Part shown: one piece after another, positions 39,839-50,932 of the stretch
How the letters are laid out: each line of letters starts with the position of its first letter
Numbering within the stretch: the first letter of the stretch is position 1
Notes under the pieces: model-generated
What the model saw: only the letters and a program-made list of their open reading frames with translations
What the model was told of the DNA's origin: nothing
Databases searched by the model: none
Assembly (NCBI GenBank): GCA_011319805.1
Contig: SJRY01000143.1
Span: 186,001-250,000 of the forward strand
Direction of reading: 5' to 3'
From: Macrocybe gigantea
Taxonomy: Eukaryota; Basidiomycota; Agaricomycetes; Agaricales; Callistosporiaceae
Length of the DNA stretch: 64,000 nt
Program-made: the position numbers and the translations under genes

Positions 39839-40663
39839 ATGGCTTTCTCTACTGACACCTCGGACTCTCAGACGTCGATAACTCTCAATCCGTGCCATCC
39901 ATGCCAGCCCTGCTGACTTTGCGGCTAGTCCGCGATGAACACAAGCAGTCGGATAAATATGCTGTCGTAACCCGCCCTGAAACGTACGATGTATGTCGTC
40001 GGTTGTTCCCAGCCGACGCAGTCTTGAGTCATGTCCTGCAGGATGCAGTCAAGCTGGCTATCAAGCTTCTCGGTCATCACATGTCCAGACCACATCCCGA
40101 TAGCGTCTTTCTCTGTTGTTCGATGAAGAACAGGGACGGGAATTGGATCTGGGCACGGATGATGTCTGAGCATTGGCAGACTGTGATTAACAATTCCAGG
40201 GAGGAGATAGGCATCTTTGAATCGACAATTTCCACCCCTCATCTTGCACAGTTCGTTCAAGGACTGGTTGGAGTTAGCTATGGCTCTACGAACGGGTATC
40301 GAATGACATGGTCCCTTCCGTTTGTCAGCGAGCACAATAGAGCCCTCGTTGCTGCCATGGATCGACCACGCACTTTTCAGGTAATTTTCATCTTAGGCCG
40401 GCTGCTCGTCCCTTTCGGTTGACAGAAAAGCGTTGAAGGATGCTGTAAACCGTGTGAAGCTCATGATCAATCAAAAACGATTTTGGCAGTGTTCCGACCC
40501 AGATAACAAACAGTTCACTTTTCACAAGTTCACTTCAACCAGAGGCGGATTTCCGTCCACTGACTCTTGGGTGAAGATGCCACCTGAAGTGGTGACCGAC
40601 GATGATGCATGGCGCTTATGGGTACCCCAAACGGGCGAGTTCCTGGGCTTCACCATTGAATAG
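39839..40663 (+). CDS. Conserved-looking protein of unknown function
   Basis: Reading starts MAFSTDTSDSQTSITLNP; a one-base loss near 39890-39895 then leads into SMPALLTLRLVRDEHKQSDKYAV and a long open stretch to 40380. Exon 2 (about 40427-40663) encodes VNRVKLMINQKRFWQ and ends FLGFTIE. The intron (40381-40426, GTAATT...GACAG) does not join the two frames exactly, so a further base error or another junction is likely. Without repair, the first usable start would be the ATG at 39901. The protein is soluble-looking, with Trp-rich segments (DGNWIWARMM, YRMTWSLPF); no family was recognised. Confidence 0.55.
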
Positions 40664-41171
40664 GCGCTCTTTGCCTCGGCACATATCTACAATTCACAAG
40701 TATGTCTATCATGGTATCTCGAGACCATGCCTCTTACTGATGTGCCTTGTACGATATATGTTGAATAGTCATTACCTGTGAACTATCCCTGATACTACAG
40801 CGCCTCCTCATTGTCTCTCGTCGTGATTATCATGACTCGTCATTCTGCTACTGTCCTTGCAGACAGCTTCATTTGCTTCCACGTTTGCATCCATTTCAGC
40901 TAGCGGCACTGGCTGTCTTGTAAAATTTTGCCTAGTCATTGTTTTTCTCTGTAGGTTCACTGTGTCTCCTGACCAAAGCGGTATGGTGTGTTTTGCTTCG
41001 TCTTAATCTCAGAATCATATGACCACCTTGCGGATGCCTCAAACACCGCCACGAACACGGTCACTGGAGGTGCTTCAAACAATGGTGCATGAATTGCCTT
41101 CCTGTGGCACTGCATTATAGCCACTCTCTATGATTGAGAAATAAATTTTTGATCATTGGTTAGTACAATGA
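40664..41171. other. Intergenic region before the tRNA gene
   Basis: No coding signal; likely 3' untranslated sequence of the unknown gene and the tRNA 5' flank. Confidence 0.5.
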
Positions 41172-41242
41172 TCGGATATGGTGTAACGGCTAACATTGCC
41201 GCCTCTCACGCGGCAGCTCGGGGTTCGATTCCCCGTATCCGA
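41172..41242 (+). tRNA. tRNA-Glu(CTC): tRNA-Glu (anticodon CTC)
   Basis: A 71-base cloverleaf. The acceptor stem TCGGATA pairs perfectly with TATCCGA, the D arm is GTGT/ACAT, the anticodon stem GCCGC/GCGGC encloses the loop CTCTCAC (anticodon CTC), and the T arm is CGGGG TTCGATT CCCCG. The A box (TGGTGTAACGG-like) and B box (GGTTCGATTCC) are present. There is no intron. Confidence 0.95.
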
Positions 41243-41248
41243 AAAATC

Positions 41249-41253
41249 TTTTT
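41249..41253 (+). terminator. RNA polymerase III terminator
   Basis: TTTTT run six bases after the tRNA 3' end, as expected for Pol III termination. Confidence 0.7.
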
Positions 41254-41303
41254 ATCTCTTTTCTAAAGAAAACGGCGGTGCTCACAAGGAAGCTAGCATC
41301 TTG

Positions 41304-43175
41304 TCATATCTTTGTATGGGTCAAAAAGTGATTCGGCAACCACTCTGGCATCTCCCATTCCACACCCTCGATATCTGCAGCGACCATTCTCGCGACCACT
41401 TCCGCACTGTGTAGCAGATCTCAGCTCCATTCGAACAAAGCAGCTGAAGCTACGAAACGTACCACGAATAGGCGCGTGGCATCCCATGTCCGTTGTAGCC
41501 CGCCGAGATATATTGGCCATGAAGAACGCTTTTGTTGCCGATCTCACGGCCTTGCTCAGAGGCGATGACGACGGGTCCGACCTGCATGTACTGTGTTCAG
41601 AACAGACGAACTGATTTCACAGCGTCGCGAAGTGCTCACGAATGGTGCACCTGATTTAGTGAAACCCATGATCCCAGTCTAACGGACCGGTTCAGCTCAC
41701 TCTGCAATGAGGTGGTTATGATGCCTAGATGCTCACCCACTCCATTTCAGGCTCCTTATGTGACGCGTACTGCCCAGGAAATAGCGCCGGGAGGAACTCC
41801 CTCAGTGCCTTCCCGACGTCGGGGTCCACGACCGAATCATCTACCAAGTGGAACTCAAATCCCGACCTGACTTCTCTGGCTCCGCCCAGGATGACAAGCG
41901 GCTGGCCTCCTTCGTTGTCCTTCTTCAAAGGCCGTGGGAACCAGTACTCAAGATCTTCGTTGCTCGTCCAGGACGCCCTGGCGAGCTCCGGGAAGGGCGC
42001 GTCGGCGCGGAGTGCCATAACTTGCCCGCGTGTAGGCACGACGCCGTCTGGTCCGCGCATATGTGGCAGGAGGTGGCCCGCGTAGCCGTTTGTCGCGTGG
42101 ATGACGTATGAGCACGAGATGTCACCGCGGGGCGTCGTGAGCTTCCAGCGCCGCTTGGAGTTCAGCGCGCCAGCGGGGGCGATGGACGTCACGGGTGTGG
42201 AGGTGTGGAGGTCCAGTTTGAAAGAGGTGGGGTGCTGGTGTTTTAATGCTAGATTGTAGAGTGCCGTCAGAGTTGAGGGGGTACAGATTATGGCCCGGGA
42301 AGCGGACGGCTGGATATGGGGTTCCATGTGTCTGATTTGTGTGGACAATAGACCGTCAGCTGTAGTTACAGCGAAAGGGGAGCAGACTCACAGAGTTCAT
42401 CTCTTCTTTCGTGAACCATTCGACATCTTGCATGTTTAGACCTGCATCCTGTGCTGCATTGTAGTCCTCCTAGCTCTCCTCTCCTCCTCTTCAGTGAGAA
42501 GGAGAGTTATGCGGCCACCAGACATCAAGTCGACCTGTTCGCTGAGGTTCTCATCGCGGATCAGCTTGACGACTTCAAGAAGTGCGTGCTTCGATGTCGT
42601 AGATCTTCTTCGCCTCTTGCGGACCGAACTCGGATGCGCGTTTAGCAAAGTCAAGGAACGCGGCGGGCACAAGATGGCCGCCGTTCCTGCCTTGATAGAT
42701 ATTCTGGAAGTGAAAAAATCTACAATCGGAGGATGTGTAGATGTGGATGCACCTGTCGCACCGGAACCTGGTTGAAATATGTGAGTACTCCATACCGCTC
42801 TTTGAGAGAAGACTATGGCTAACAAAAGTCTCGAGCTTCAAGCACGACGACGCTCAATGGCCCATCATGATGCCCATCCATCCTGACCGCATCCTCATGG
42901 GAGCCAAACCGTTTGGCAAGGTGGTATGCGGCAGATATGCCTGTCACTCCGGACCCAATGATGCAGACGTCCGCATCAGCAGAGAGTTCGCCGTCACTGC
43001 CGTGCTTGGCTAAAGTGTTCACAGACTCCTCATGGTGGAGCCAGTAGGAGCGCGTTGGGTTGGGCACAGGAAGGCTTGGAATTGCCTGATCGGCAACACC
43101 GTCTGTCTTGCGCTTGAGAATAGCCTCGGAGAGGTTCAGCTGAAGGAGCGGGACGGGTAGAGATGAAGAAGACAT
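41304..43175 (-). CDS. FAD-dependent oxidoreductase (DAO family), tandem copy A
   Basis: Seven exons: 43175-42824, 42767-42753 (15 bp), 42690-42392, 42331-41737, 41678-41640, 41581-41463, 41406-41304. The dinucleotide fold reads ADVCIIGSGVTGISAAYHLA, then LEARDFC-SGATG-RNGGHL across the micro-exon, a central HATNGYAGHLLPHMRGPDG, VPTRGQVMALR and a terminal YISAGYNGHGMPRAYS. This is the amino-acid/amine oxidase-like FAD fold (PF01266 type); the substrate is unknown. The N-terminus lacks a clear signal peptide, unlike copies B and C. The frame is lost near 42574-42580, 42465-42470 and 42266-42274 (the last needs two bases relative to copy B). Closest relatives are the next two genes. Confidence 0.8.
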
Positions 43176-43207
43176 GGCGATGCCAAAGGAGAGTGACTAA
43201 TTAATAA

Positions 43208-45098
43208 CTAGTACGAGTATGTCAAGAAACGCTTTGGCAGCCATGCTGGTATCTTCCATTCCCTATCCTCGATATCAGCTGCAATCATGTCCGCACTACT
43301 TCTGCACTGAATTTAACTATCAGAAAATCGAGTTTCAGAGTTTGATGCAAAGAAGTTGCACCCACCAGGAAAAGCTGCGCGTCATGCCATGCCCGCTGTA
43401 CCCAGCCGAGATAAACTGGCCTTCCAAGGTCTTACTGAAGTCGCTCGTTAGATCTCCATTAGAGCCGTTGACTTCCCTAGGTTTGGAAACGACAGGACCG
43501 ACCTGGATCATAAAATTGGTGGTAATGTTAATATTTGAAGAGCAAAAAGAAGACACCGAGACTCACAAAGGGGATATGTTGTTTGGTAAAGCCCATAATG
43601 CCTGTCCATTCCATTTCCGGCTCTTTCCCGGGCTGTATTTTCCAGGGAACAGCGATGGCAAGTATGCTCTGAGCATCTTCCCAACGCCGAATCGACAGCA
43701 GAGTCGTCCATTTCAGGTCTAGTGAGAATCTCTCGGCCGCCACCCAAAATAACAAGCGGCCTGCCGTTCAAACTCGTATCATTCGTGTCCTTTTCCGCGG
43801 GACGAGGGAACCAATACTCGAATCCCTCATTGCCGGACCAGGACGCCTGGGTAAGCTCGGACAAGGATGCGTTGGGCCGCACAGCAATGACCTGTCCACG
43901 AGATGGGATTATGCCATCAGGTCCATGCATACGCGGGAGGAGGTGCCTGCGTACGCGTTCGTCGCGTGGATGACATTGGAGCAGGATAGCTCGCCACGCG
44001 GCGTATTGAGCACCCAGCGCCGTCGTTCGGAAGTCGAAGAGGAAGGTGCGACGGATGTGACGGGCGTATTGGTGTGCAGGGCAAGGGTGAACCGCGACTG
44101 GTGCTGGTATTCTAAAGTCAGATTGTAGAGCGCGGTAACGAGCTTGAGGGGATACAGGTTCTGTCCTCCGTAGTGCATGCCGGGATAAAAAGTTCCATAG
44201 GTCTTGTCGCGATATCAGAATCAACGATGACCATATCATCCTAAGAACTGTCGGAGACTCACAGAATTCATCTCTTCTCTACTCAACCATTCCACGCCTC
44301 CCATGTCCAGACCAGCATCCTTAGCTGCCTCATAGTCCGTCCTCGCCTGACTCTCCGCCTGCTCTGTCTGGAATAGCACAACATGGCCGCCCGACACGTA
44401 GTCGACCCGTTCAACGAGGTCCTCATCTTGGATGATCTTGATCAGCTCGGAGGCCGTGCGGGCCTCTATGTGGTAAAATTTCTTGGCCTCTTCAACGCCA
44501 AATCGGATGCGCGTTGGGCAAAGTCGAGAAACACGGCGGGTGTGAAATGGCCACCGTTTCTCCCTTTGTAGGCGCGCGCGAGAGTCAGAACAATCTACGT
44601 GATGTCTGTGGCGTATGTCACACGTACCTGTCGCGCCTGAACCTGTGAAGCAACATGAGACTCCGGACGAAGCAGCACGTCGTGGAAAGAGCAATGCTAA
44701 CAGAAATCTCGCGCCTCCAAGATCACAACGCTCAACGGCTCTTTGCGTGGCTCTCCGCCGTCAAAACCGTCTTCCTCCTCTGACTCACCGGAACCATGAC
44801 GAGAGCCAAACCTCCTGCCGAGATGGTACGCGGCCGACACGCCCGTTATGCCGGCACCGACGATGCACACATCAGCGTCCGAAGTGAGCTCACCCTCGCT
44901 CCCATGTTTGGCCAAGGGGTTCGCGTCTGGGTCGTGGTGGAGCCAGTACGAGCGCGTGGCGTTGGAAACGGGCAGGCCAGAGAACCTTGGGTGCTGTTGG
45001 GCCTTGAAATCGGGTCGCTTATCTTCGAGGACGGTCTGGAAGAGGGGGCTGCATATGGATGAACCAACGAGCAGGAGGAGGTGGAGGAGAGGGAGCAT
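43208..45098 (-). CDS. FAD-dependent oxidoreductase (DAO family), tandem copy B
   Basis: Same exon plan as copy A, but without the intron after EMEW. Start at 45098 gives a signal peptide (MLPLLHLLLLVGSSICS), then NATRSYWLHHDPDANPLAKHG, the FAD fold ADVCIVGAGITGVSAAYHLG, a 15-bp micro-exon at 44642-44628, RNGGHFTPAVFLDFAQ, HATNAYAG and a final AGYSGHGMTRSFSW; ends at 43208. A secreted or secretory-pathway oxidase is inferred. Five one-base losses break the frame, near 44499-44504, 43944-43948, 43677-43683, 43627-43633 and 43290-43296. Each is repaired by one base to match copies A and C. An upstream in-frame ATG (45140) would bury the signal peptide. Confidence 0.78.
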
Positions 45099-45214
45099 GA
45101 CAACGGTGATTGGCCCCTTTTGGTAAGAGCTCTTCCTCACCCAGCATCCTTATACCCTGGTTCACAAACTTATCCTTCATATCACTGTGGCTAGCCTAAT
45201 CAATATCGACGCGT

Positions 45215-47161
45215 TCACGTCCTCATATACGTCAAAAAGTGATTTGGCAGCCATGCTGGCTGCTCCCACTTCTTGCCTTCCATCTCTGCAATGATCATGT
45301 CCACCACCATTCGCGCGCTGGAAGGTGAAAAAAAAAGGAACAATGTTATTGTTGGTTTTCATTCAGGCGAGTAGGGGAAAGGTACATACCAGGAATATGC
45401 GCGAGTCATTCCATGCCCTGCATATCCTGCGGAGATGTACTGGCCCTCAAGAACATCATATTTGTCCTTCCTTGCGTTGGTTTGTAGAATGCCCTTGTCT
45501 CGCTGAGGAGGCACAACGACGGGTCCAATCTAAACGCACATCGCTCAGTTTTATTTTCATCAGAACAAGCAGAAACTTGCAAAGGGGTCGCCTATCTTTG
45601 TGTAACCCATGATCCCAATCTTGCAAACCGCGCTAGGGTAAGCTCAGACTGATCCCAAAGCAATTCAGAACTGACCCATTCCATTTCAGGTTCTCTGCCA
45701 GGTTCGTATTTCCCCGGAAAATGTGCAGGCAAAAACGCCTTCAGGTCGTCTCCGATCTGCGGAACGAGGACCGAATCGTCTGTCACGTAGTAGTCAAAGT
45801 CACCCGTCGCCGGATCCAGGCCTCCGCCCAGAATAATAAGCGGAGTGTCATGTCCTGCATCCAGCGGGCGCGGAAACCAGAACTTGAACCCGACCGGTCC
45901 CCCCATGACGCCTTTGTGATCTCCTCGGCTGGCGCGGCGGCACGCACGGCGATGAGCTGCCCACGCGTCGGGATGATGCCGTCGTCCCCACTGAGGTGTG
46001 GCAGGAGGTGGCTAGCATACGCATTCGTCGCGTGCACGATGTGCGAGCAGGTTATGTTCCCGCGCGGTGTAGCGAGCGTCCAGCGCCTCTTTGAGCCAGC
46101 CTGATGATGCGCGTCTCTGGGAGACGGCGGCGCTGCTGCGGAGGACGTGATGCGGCTGATGGACGTGACGGGCGTGTGAGTGTGAAGGCGGAGAGTCAGC
46201 CGTGCTGGGTCCTGCAATTTCTGGGCTTCCTCCAGAGCGCCGTCGCGAGCTTGAGTGCATAGATGTCGCTGCCTGCCTGACGGACGCCAGGGTATGGCGT
46301 GCCGTACGTCTGGTGTTGCCATGTCACAGGCGATCAACTCGGCCAGACGCCGAACTTCCTAACACTCACAGAATTCATCACTTCCTTGCTCAGCCACTCT
46401 ACGCCCTGTAGGACTAGACCCGCGCTCTTCGCCGCCTCATAATCAGCTCTGGCTTTCGCTTCATCTTCGTTGGTCGTAAACATAGTCACGTATCCTCCTG
46501 TTACCAAGTCTACCTCGTCGGTCAGGTTGCGGCTTTCGATGAACTCGGCCACTTCCGCAGCAGTCACCGCTTCCATTTCGTAGTACTTTTTGGCCTCATC
46601 TGCGCCAGTTCGCGTCACGCGGCTGGTAAAGTCGAGAAACAAGGCCTGAGTGAAGTGACCACCGTTTCTCCCTATTGTGCATACTCAATCCATTCTTCAC
46701 TAAAGCTACGTGCGCGACGACGTACCCGTTGCTCCCGAACCTATTGAAGTATTGTAAAGATCAAGACGGCGACGCGAAGAAATAATGCTGACAGAAATCC
46801 CGAGCTTCCAGAATGACAACGGTGAACGGTCTTGAGACGCCGTTCGTTTCGTTGCTCAGAGCAAATCCATCACGCGAGCTAAATTGTCTGGCGAGGTGGT
46901 AGGCTGCTGAGCTGCCCGTGATGCCAGACCCGATGATGCAGACATCCGCGTCGGTCGTCAGCTCGCCGTCACTTCCAACACTGGCGAGAGGGTTCGCATC
47001 AGGCGAGTGGTTGAGCCAGTACGAGCGCGTCGGATTGGCACAGGCAAGCCTGCAGGAGGATGTGTGGTGTTGGCTGCGAGAGTCGACATGGGGGTGTTCT
47101 GGAGAGAGATGCACAAGAACGGGGAGGCCAGGAGCACGGCGATTGTGAGGAAACGAAGCAT
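45215..47161 (-). CDS. FAD-dependent oxidoreductase (DAO family), tandem copy C
   Basis: Starts at 47161 with a signal peptide (MLRFLTIAVLLASPFLCIS), then NPTRSYWLNHSPDANPLASVG, ADVCIIGSGITGSSAAYHLA, the micro-exon 46741-46727, RNGGHFTQALFLDFTSR, HATNAYASHLLPHLSG, VPTRGQ-like IIPTRGQLIAVR, EMEW and YISAGYAGHGMTRAYS; ends LTYMRT. Probably a secreted FAD enzyme paralogous to A and B. The frame is broken by single missing bases near 47034-47038, 46231-46237 and in a C6 run at 45899-45904. One intron (donor after GDPF, about 45589) begins with GC where copies A and B use GT. Copies B and C are the most alike. Confidence 0.8.
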
Positions 47162-48299
47162 GATGCATGATGGATAGATTGGAGAATCGTTCGAAAGACA
47201 AATATACCTGGTGGTGGAGGGGACGAAGCGGCGACATATGGAGATATAGTCGCATCAAAATCAGCTTCTCCTCTGAGAGTTGACGAAGCCGTGGTGTGCC
47301 GTATGCCAGAGGGAGTTACGCTGTTTTTTCCTACGAAGATTTCGGTCGATTTGTGAGCTTGGTCGAAGGATGCTGTAACCAAAGCTTGAAATTCGCCAAT
47401 TATCGTATTGCCTTATCTCGGTTATTCAAACAGCCTTGTACTATGTTAGAGATTTAGCTCGTCATTGAGCTTGCGATGAGCAATAAGAATTGAAAAACCT
47501 TCATTGATCCACATTCATCTGGTGTCGTTCAGTGGCGGGTCGAACCTTCTTCATCGCCAACGCTTCGTTCGCCCCAGAAATGTCCTTTAACCTCATCATG
47601 AATTTGGTGGCATTTCGGGTCAGCAAAAAATCCTACAGACTAATAACGAGAATTTGTCAAGATTAGCTGCTGGGGGGGATGGTTAGCTTTCCCTTTTTTT
47701 TCTTTCGTCGTCGGCATCGAGCACGTAGACCTATCCAAGTCCTCGTTAGTTTTTCCTATTCGAGGGGCTGATCATTATTACCTTGTCATTCTCATCGAAA
47801 AAATTTACAACGTCGCACGGACCGAATGCGCAGACTGACGTTCTGTCTGAAAAACGGGACAATGACTTGCAAGCGTAATAACAGAAAACGCAAAGCCAGG
47901 AACAAAAAGGCACGATTGCATCGGATGACTCTTCTCGTGTCGAAAATCCAATTCACTCCAGAAAAGGCAACCACAACACCATAAACTAGCATCCAAATAC
48001 GTCCAAATATCGGCTCAATGTTCCCTCTCAAAGCCAAGTGCTGGGCAGAGGACGAAGAGGAAAAGAGCATCCTCCGGGAAATTCTCTTTGAGATGTCCGA
48101 CGTCGACAAGCTGTCGGGGAGCCATGCAGGCAATTATGGGATAAATCGAGCTGTGACTTTGTGCATTCCACGGATGACAGAGAAGATGTCTCTCTCAGCC
48201 CATAAAAGATTACCTCTGCAGTTTTGTCTCTTTTTTGTAACGCGGGTGCCGCCGGCTCATCTGCCTCCATATCCTCTTCCCCCTGCAGCTCGGACAACC
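47162..48299. other. Intergenic region between divergent oxidoreductase C and O-methyltransferase
   Basis: About 1.1 kb shared upstream region of two divergent genes. A T-rich run lies at 47690-47704. Minus-strand frames of about 90-110 codons exist but show no family feature. Confidence 0.45.
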
Positions 48300-50875
48300 A
48301 TGACCTTCGCCGTCCTTCGTGCTCTCCACCAGATCATCGGTGAGGCGCTCGACGACATCCAGCGGACGTATAACCCTGAGCTGCCTCAGAGCAATACTGG
48401 AGGCTCATCTTCCGGACCAGGGAGCATCCACTCTGAGCGGCGCACTCGGATCGCTCCGGGCATGGGCCATACGCATCCCCACCCCCTTCACCATCGACTG
48501 CGGCGCACCCAACTCTTCCGCTAGACTTTCCCTCTCTGGATGCGCCGTATGATCCATCAGATCCAGCGGAACAACTGACCACGGACCCGACTGTGCTTGT
48601 CGCTATCAATCGTATCGTCGCAGCCGCGGGGCAGCTGGCTGCCACCGTCCAGTTGCCGTTCTTGTCGATCTGTGATGCATCCATGGCGGTAAGTTTCGTT
48701 GATGTATGCACTTTGCATGAAGGAACGTTTTCAAGAACTTTGTTACCGTCCACAGTATCATCTGCCTTCGTGTATGCGTCTACTCGAGGCCTCTCATACT
48801 GTCGAAATCCTGCGCGAAGCCGGTCCAAGCGGCTTGCATGTCGATGAAATATCGGCTCAGAACGGCGTCGAAAAAGCTCGACTTGGTAGCCAATTTTCAC
48901 GCTCATTTGATCATGTTCTGATCTTCTCGGCATTTCTTAGCTCACATCTTGCGTTTTCTGGCTACACATCATATACTCAGGGAGTGCAGGCCGAATGTAT
49001 TCGCGATAAACAGAATTTCTTCTCTACTAGACTCTGGCAAGTCGTTGGCCCAGATAATAACATCGGAGAACGAAACCAGGTCAGCCGCCAGTTCCTTGCA
49101 TTGCCGTCAGCGGAGCCTCTGATGTTTTCCGTCGATTCACAGGCCAGAGCTAAAATATCACGGAAGCGACGGCATCGCCGCCTTTGTCGGACTAAGGTCG
49201 GTCGTCTATTACGTCTAATTCAAATGATTGTCCTCCCGTCCTTCTTTCGCTTTCTTTTCGGCTGCGCTTTTCGATGATGGCGGCACCGAAGCCATGATTA
49301 CGGCCGCGCCGCACAAAAAGCTTAGGCTTTGATTAATGCCCAGGCCGGACACGGACTTAGTCCAGGGTACTGATACATTCACAGCACAGACGAGCTCTTC
49401 AAAGCGTCTGCGTACATGACGGAAGCCTATCTCCTCTCTCGTTCGCGATCGCCACGTGCGCCATTTCAGTATGCCTTTGCGACGAATTCGCCTTATTTTG
49501 CGTGGTTGGAGGGCGAAAAAGTCTCTTCGTCAAACGATTCCGAGTTCAATTATCGCTCGTCGAGAAGGTAAATGCGCATATAGTTTAGTGCCAGTCGATT
49601 GTGTCACTCAACTCCAGCCATTGTAGTGAATGTGTGGAAACAGGCCCCGGTTCTATTTATCCAGCTGTGCAGGGACCAGGATTCAGGATTCGCGCTGACA
49701 CATCGCTGGAATCGACGGGCGGCTGGAAGCATCAGGTCTCTTCCGACCACGGCACCAATCCAAACAAATTCCGTCTCGAGCGCTTTGGTAAGGCAATGTC
49801 GGGAACAGGCTCCTGGGAGACCCCAGGTGCGATCCTGAATGGCGAGTGTTTCCTTGTCTGGAAGTCGACATTGGAGCTGACATGGCCTGGCAGGTTTTGA
49901 TTGGGCGGCATTGCCAAGAGGCAGCGTCATAGTCGACGTAGGTGGCGGAATCGGTTCCACCAGTATGTTGCTGGCCAGCGCATTCTCGCGTGCTGCACAG
50001 TGTGAGGCCAATGACACGGAGACAACGGATCTAGGCTTCAGGTTCATAATACAGGATCGTCCAGTAGTGGTCAAAATGGGCGAGAAGGTGAGAAGCCCTT
50101 CGATCTGAGCTTCAGGAGTTCACTCATGATACGCGCTCTCTTCAACTTAGGCTTGGAGGACTAATTGTCCCGAGTTTCTGGACTCTGGGGTTGCCAAATT
50201 CCAAGGTCTGGATTATCTTCATCTTCGAATTTCAGATTTGCTGAGGGTCGAACATCGCAGTCCACGACTTCTTCACGCCTCAACCAATCCGCAACGCTGC
50301 GGTCTTCTTGCTTCGCGTCATTATGCATGATTGGCCCGATGCACAGGCTCGGAAGATTCTGCTTAGGTTGAGGGAAGCTGCGACAGAGGACACCAAGCTT
50401 TATTGGCAGATTTCGTACTTCCTCTCGCCTGCGTAGACGACGCAGGCGGTGCTGGTGGCATTTTGGAAGGCATAGAGGGCGCAGACACCATGCTGGCTTC
50501 GGCACCATTGCTTGCCAACCTAGGAAAGGCAAGTACCCATGTGTATTGCATGGATTTGACGGTACGCTTCTGTCCTTCCGGCTATCCGTTCGCTTCTTAA
50601 CGTGCTTGTAGATGCAAGCCACTTTCAACTCCAAGGAAAGGACCCTACACGAGACAGTATCAATCGCTTCATCTGCGGGTTGGAAAGTCGTCAAGGTGTC
50701 TCATGCTGCCGGTTCATTGTTTTCCTACATCGTCGCTGTACCGGCAGCTATGCCGACAGAAGGTACAACAGGATCCGATGGCAGTTCTGCCCATGGTTCT
50801 TCTACTTCTGGAGATCGAAGCGTACCAGCAGCCTCTTCGGGCGAATGCTCACTAGAAAAAAGTGCATCGATCTGA
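48300..50875 (+). CDS. SAM-dependent O-methyltransferase, fungal COMT-like
   Basis: Ten exons: 48300-48688, 48757-48895, 48941-49079, 49143-49196, 49385-49567, about 49687-49841, 49894-50087, 50151-50205, 50261-50561, 50612-50875. Landmarks are an N-terminal LRALHQIIGEALDDI, a dimerisation/winged-helix part (YHLPSCMRLLEASHTVEILREAG, HILRFLATHHILRE), the SAM-binding motif VIVDVGGGIGSTS, FIIQDRPVVV, FLLRVIMHDWPDAQARKIL (the HDW catalytic region) and a C-terminal GWKVVKVSHAAGSLFSYIVAVP. Similar enzymes methylate hydroxyls of small aromatic metabolites. Two single-base losses, in a G run at 48458-48460 and a T run at 50399-50402, must be restored. The intron at 49842-49893 has a GC donor. Confidence 0.88.
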
Positions 50876-50932
50876 TCGAAAGGGCTAGCTCCAGGTGTGG
50901 AACACCTACGTTTGGATCTCAGATGGAGCTGC

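Noticed and set aside
41304..47161. Reading the FAD oxidoreductase array as RIP-type or otherwise decayed pseudogenes
   Set aside because: There are no C-to-T type stop codons; breaks are one-base losses only, and the same pattern hits conserved single-copy genes such as ARG5,6.
47792..48297. Minus-strand frames upstream of the O-methyltransferase, one with a membrane-like segment
   Set aside because: They overlap the probable shared promoter and show no exon consistency or known family.
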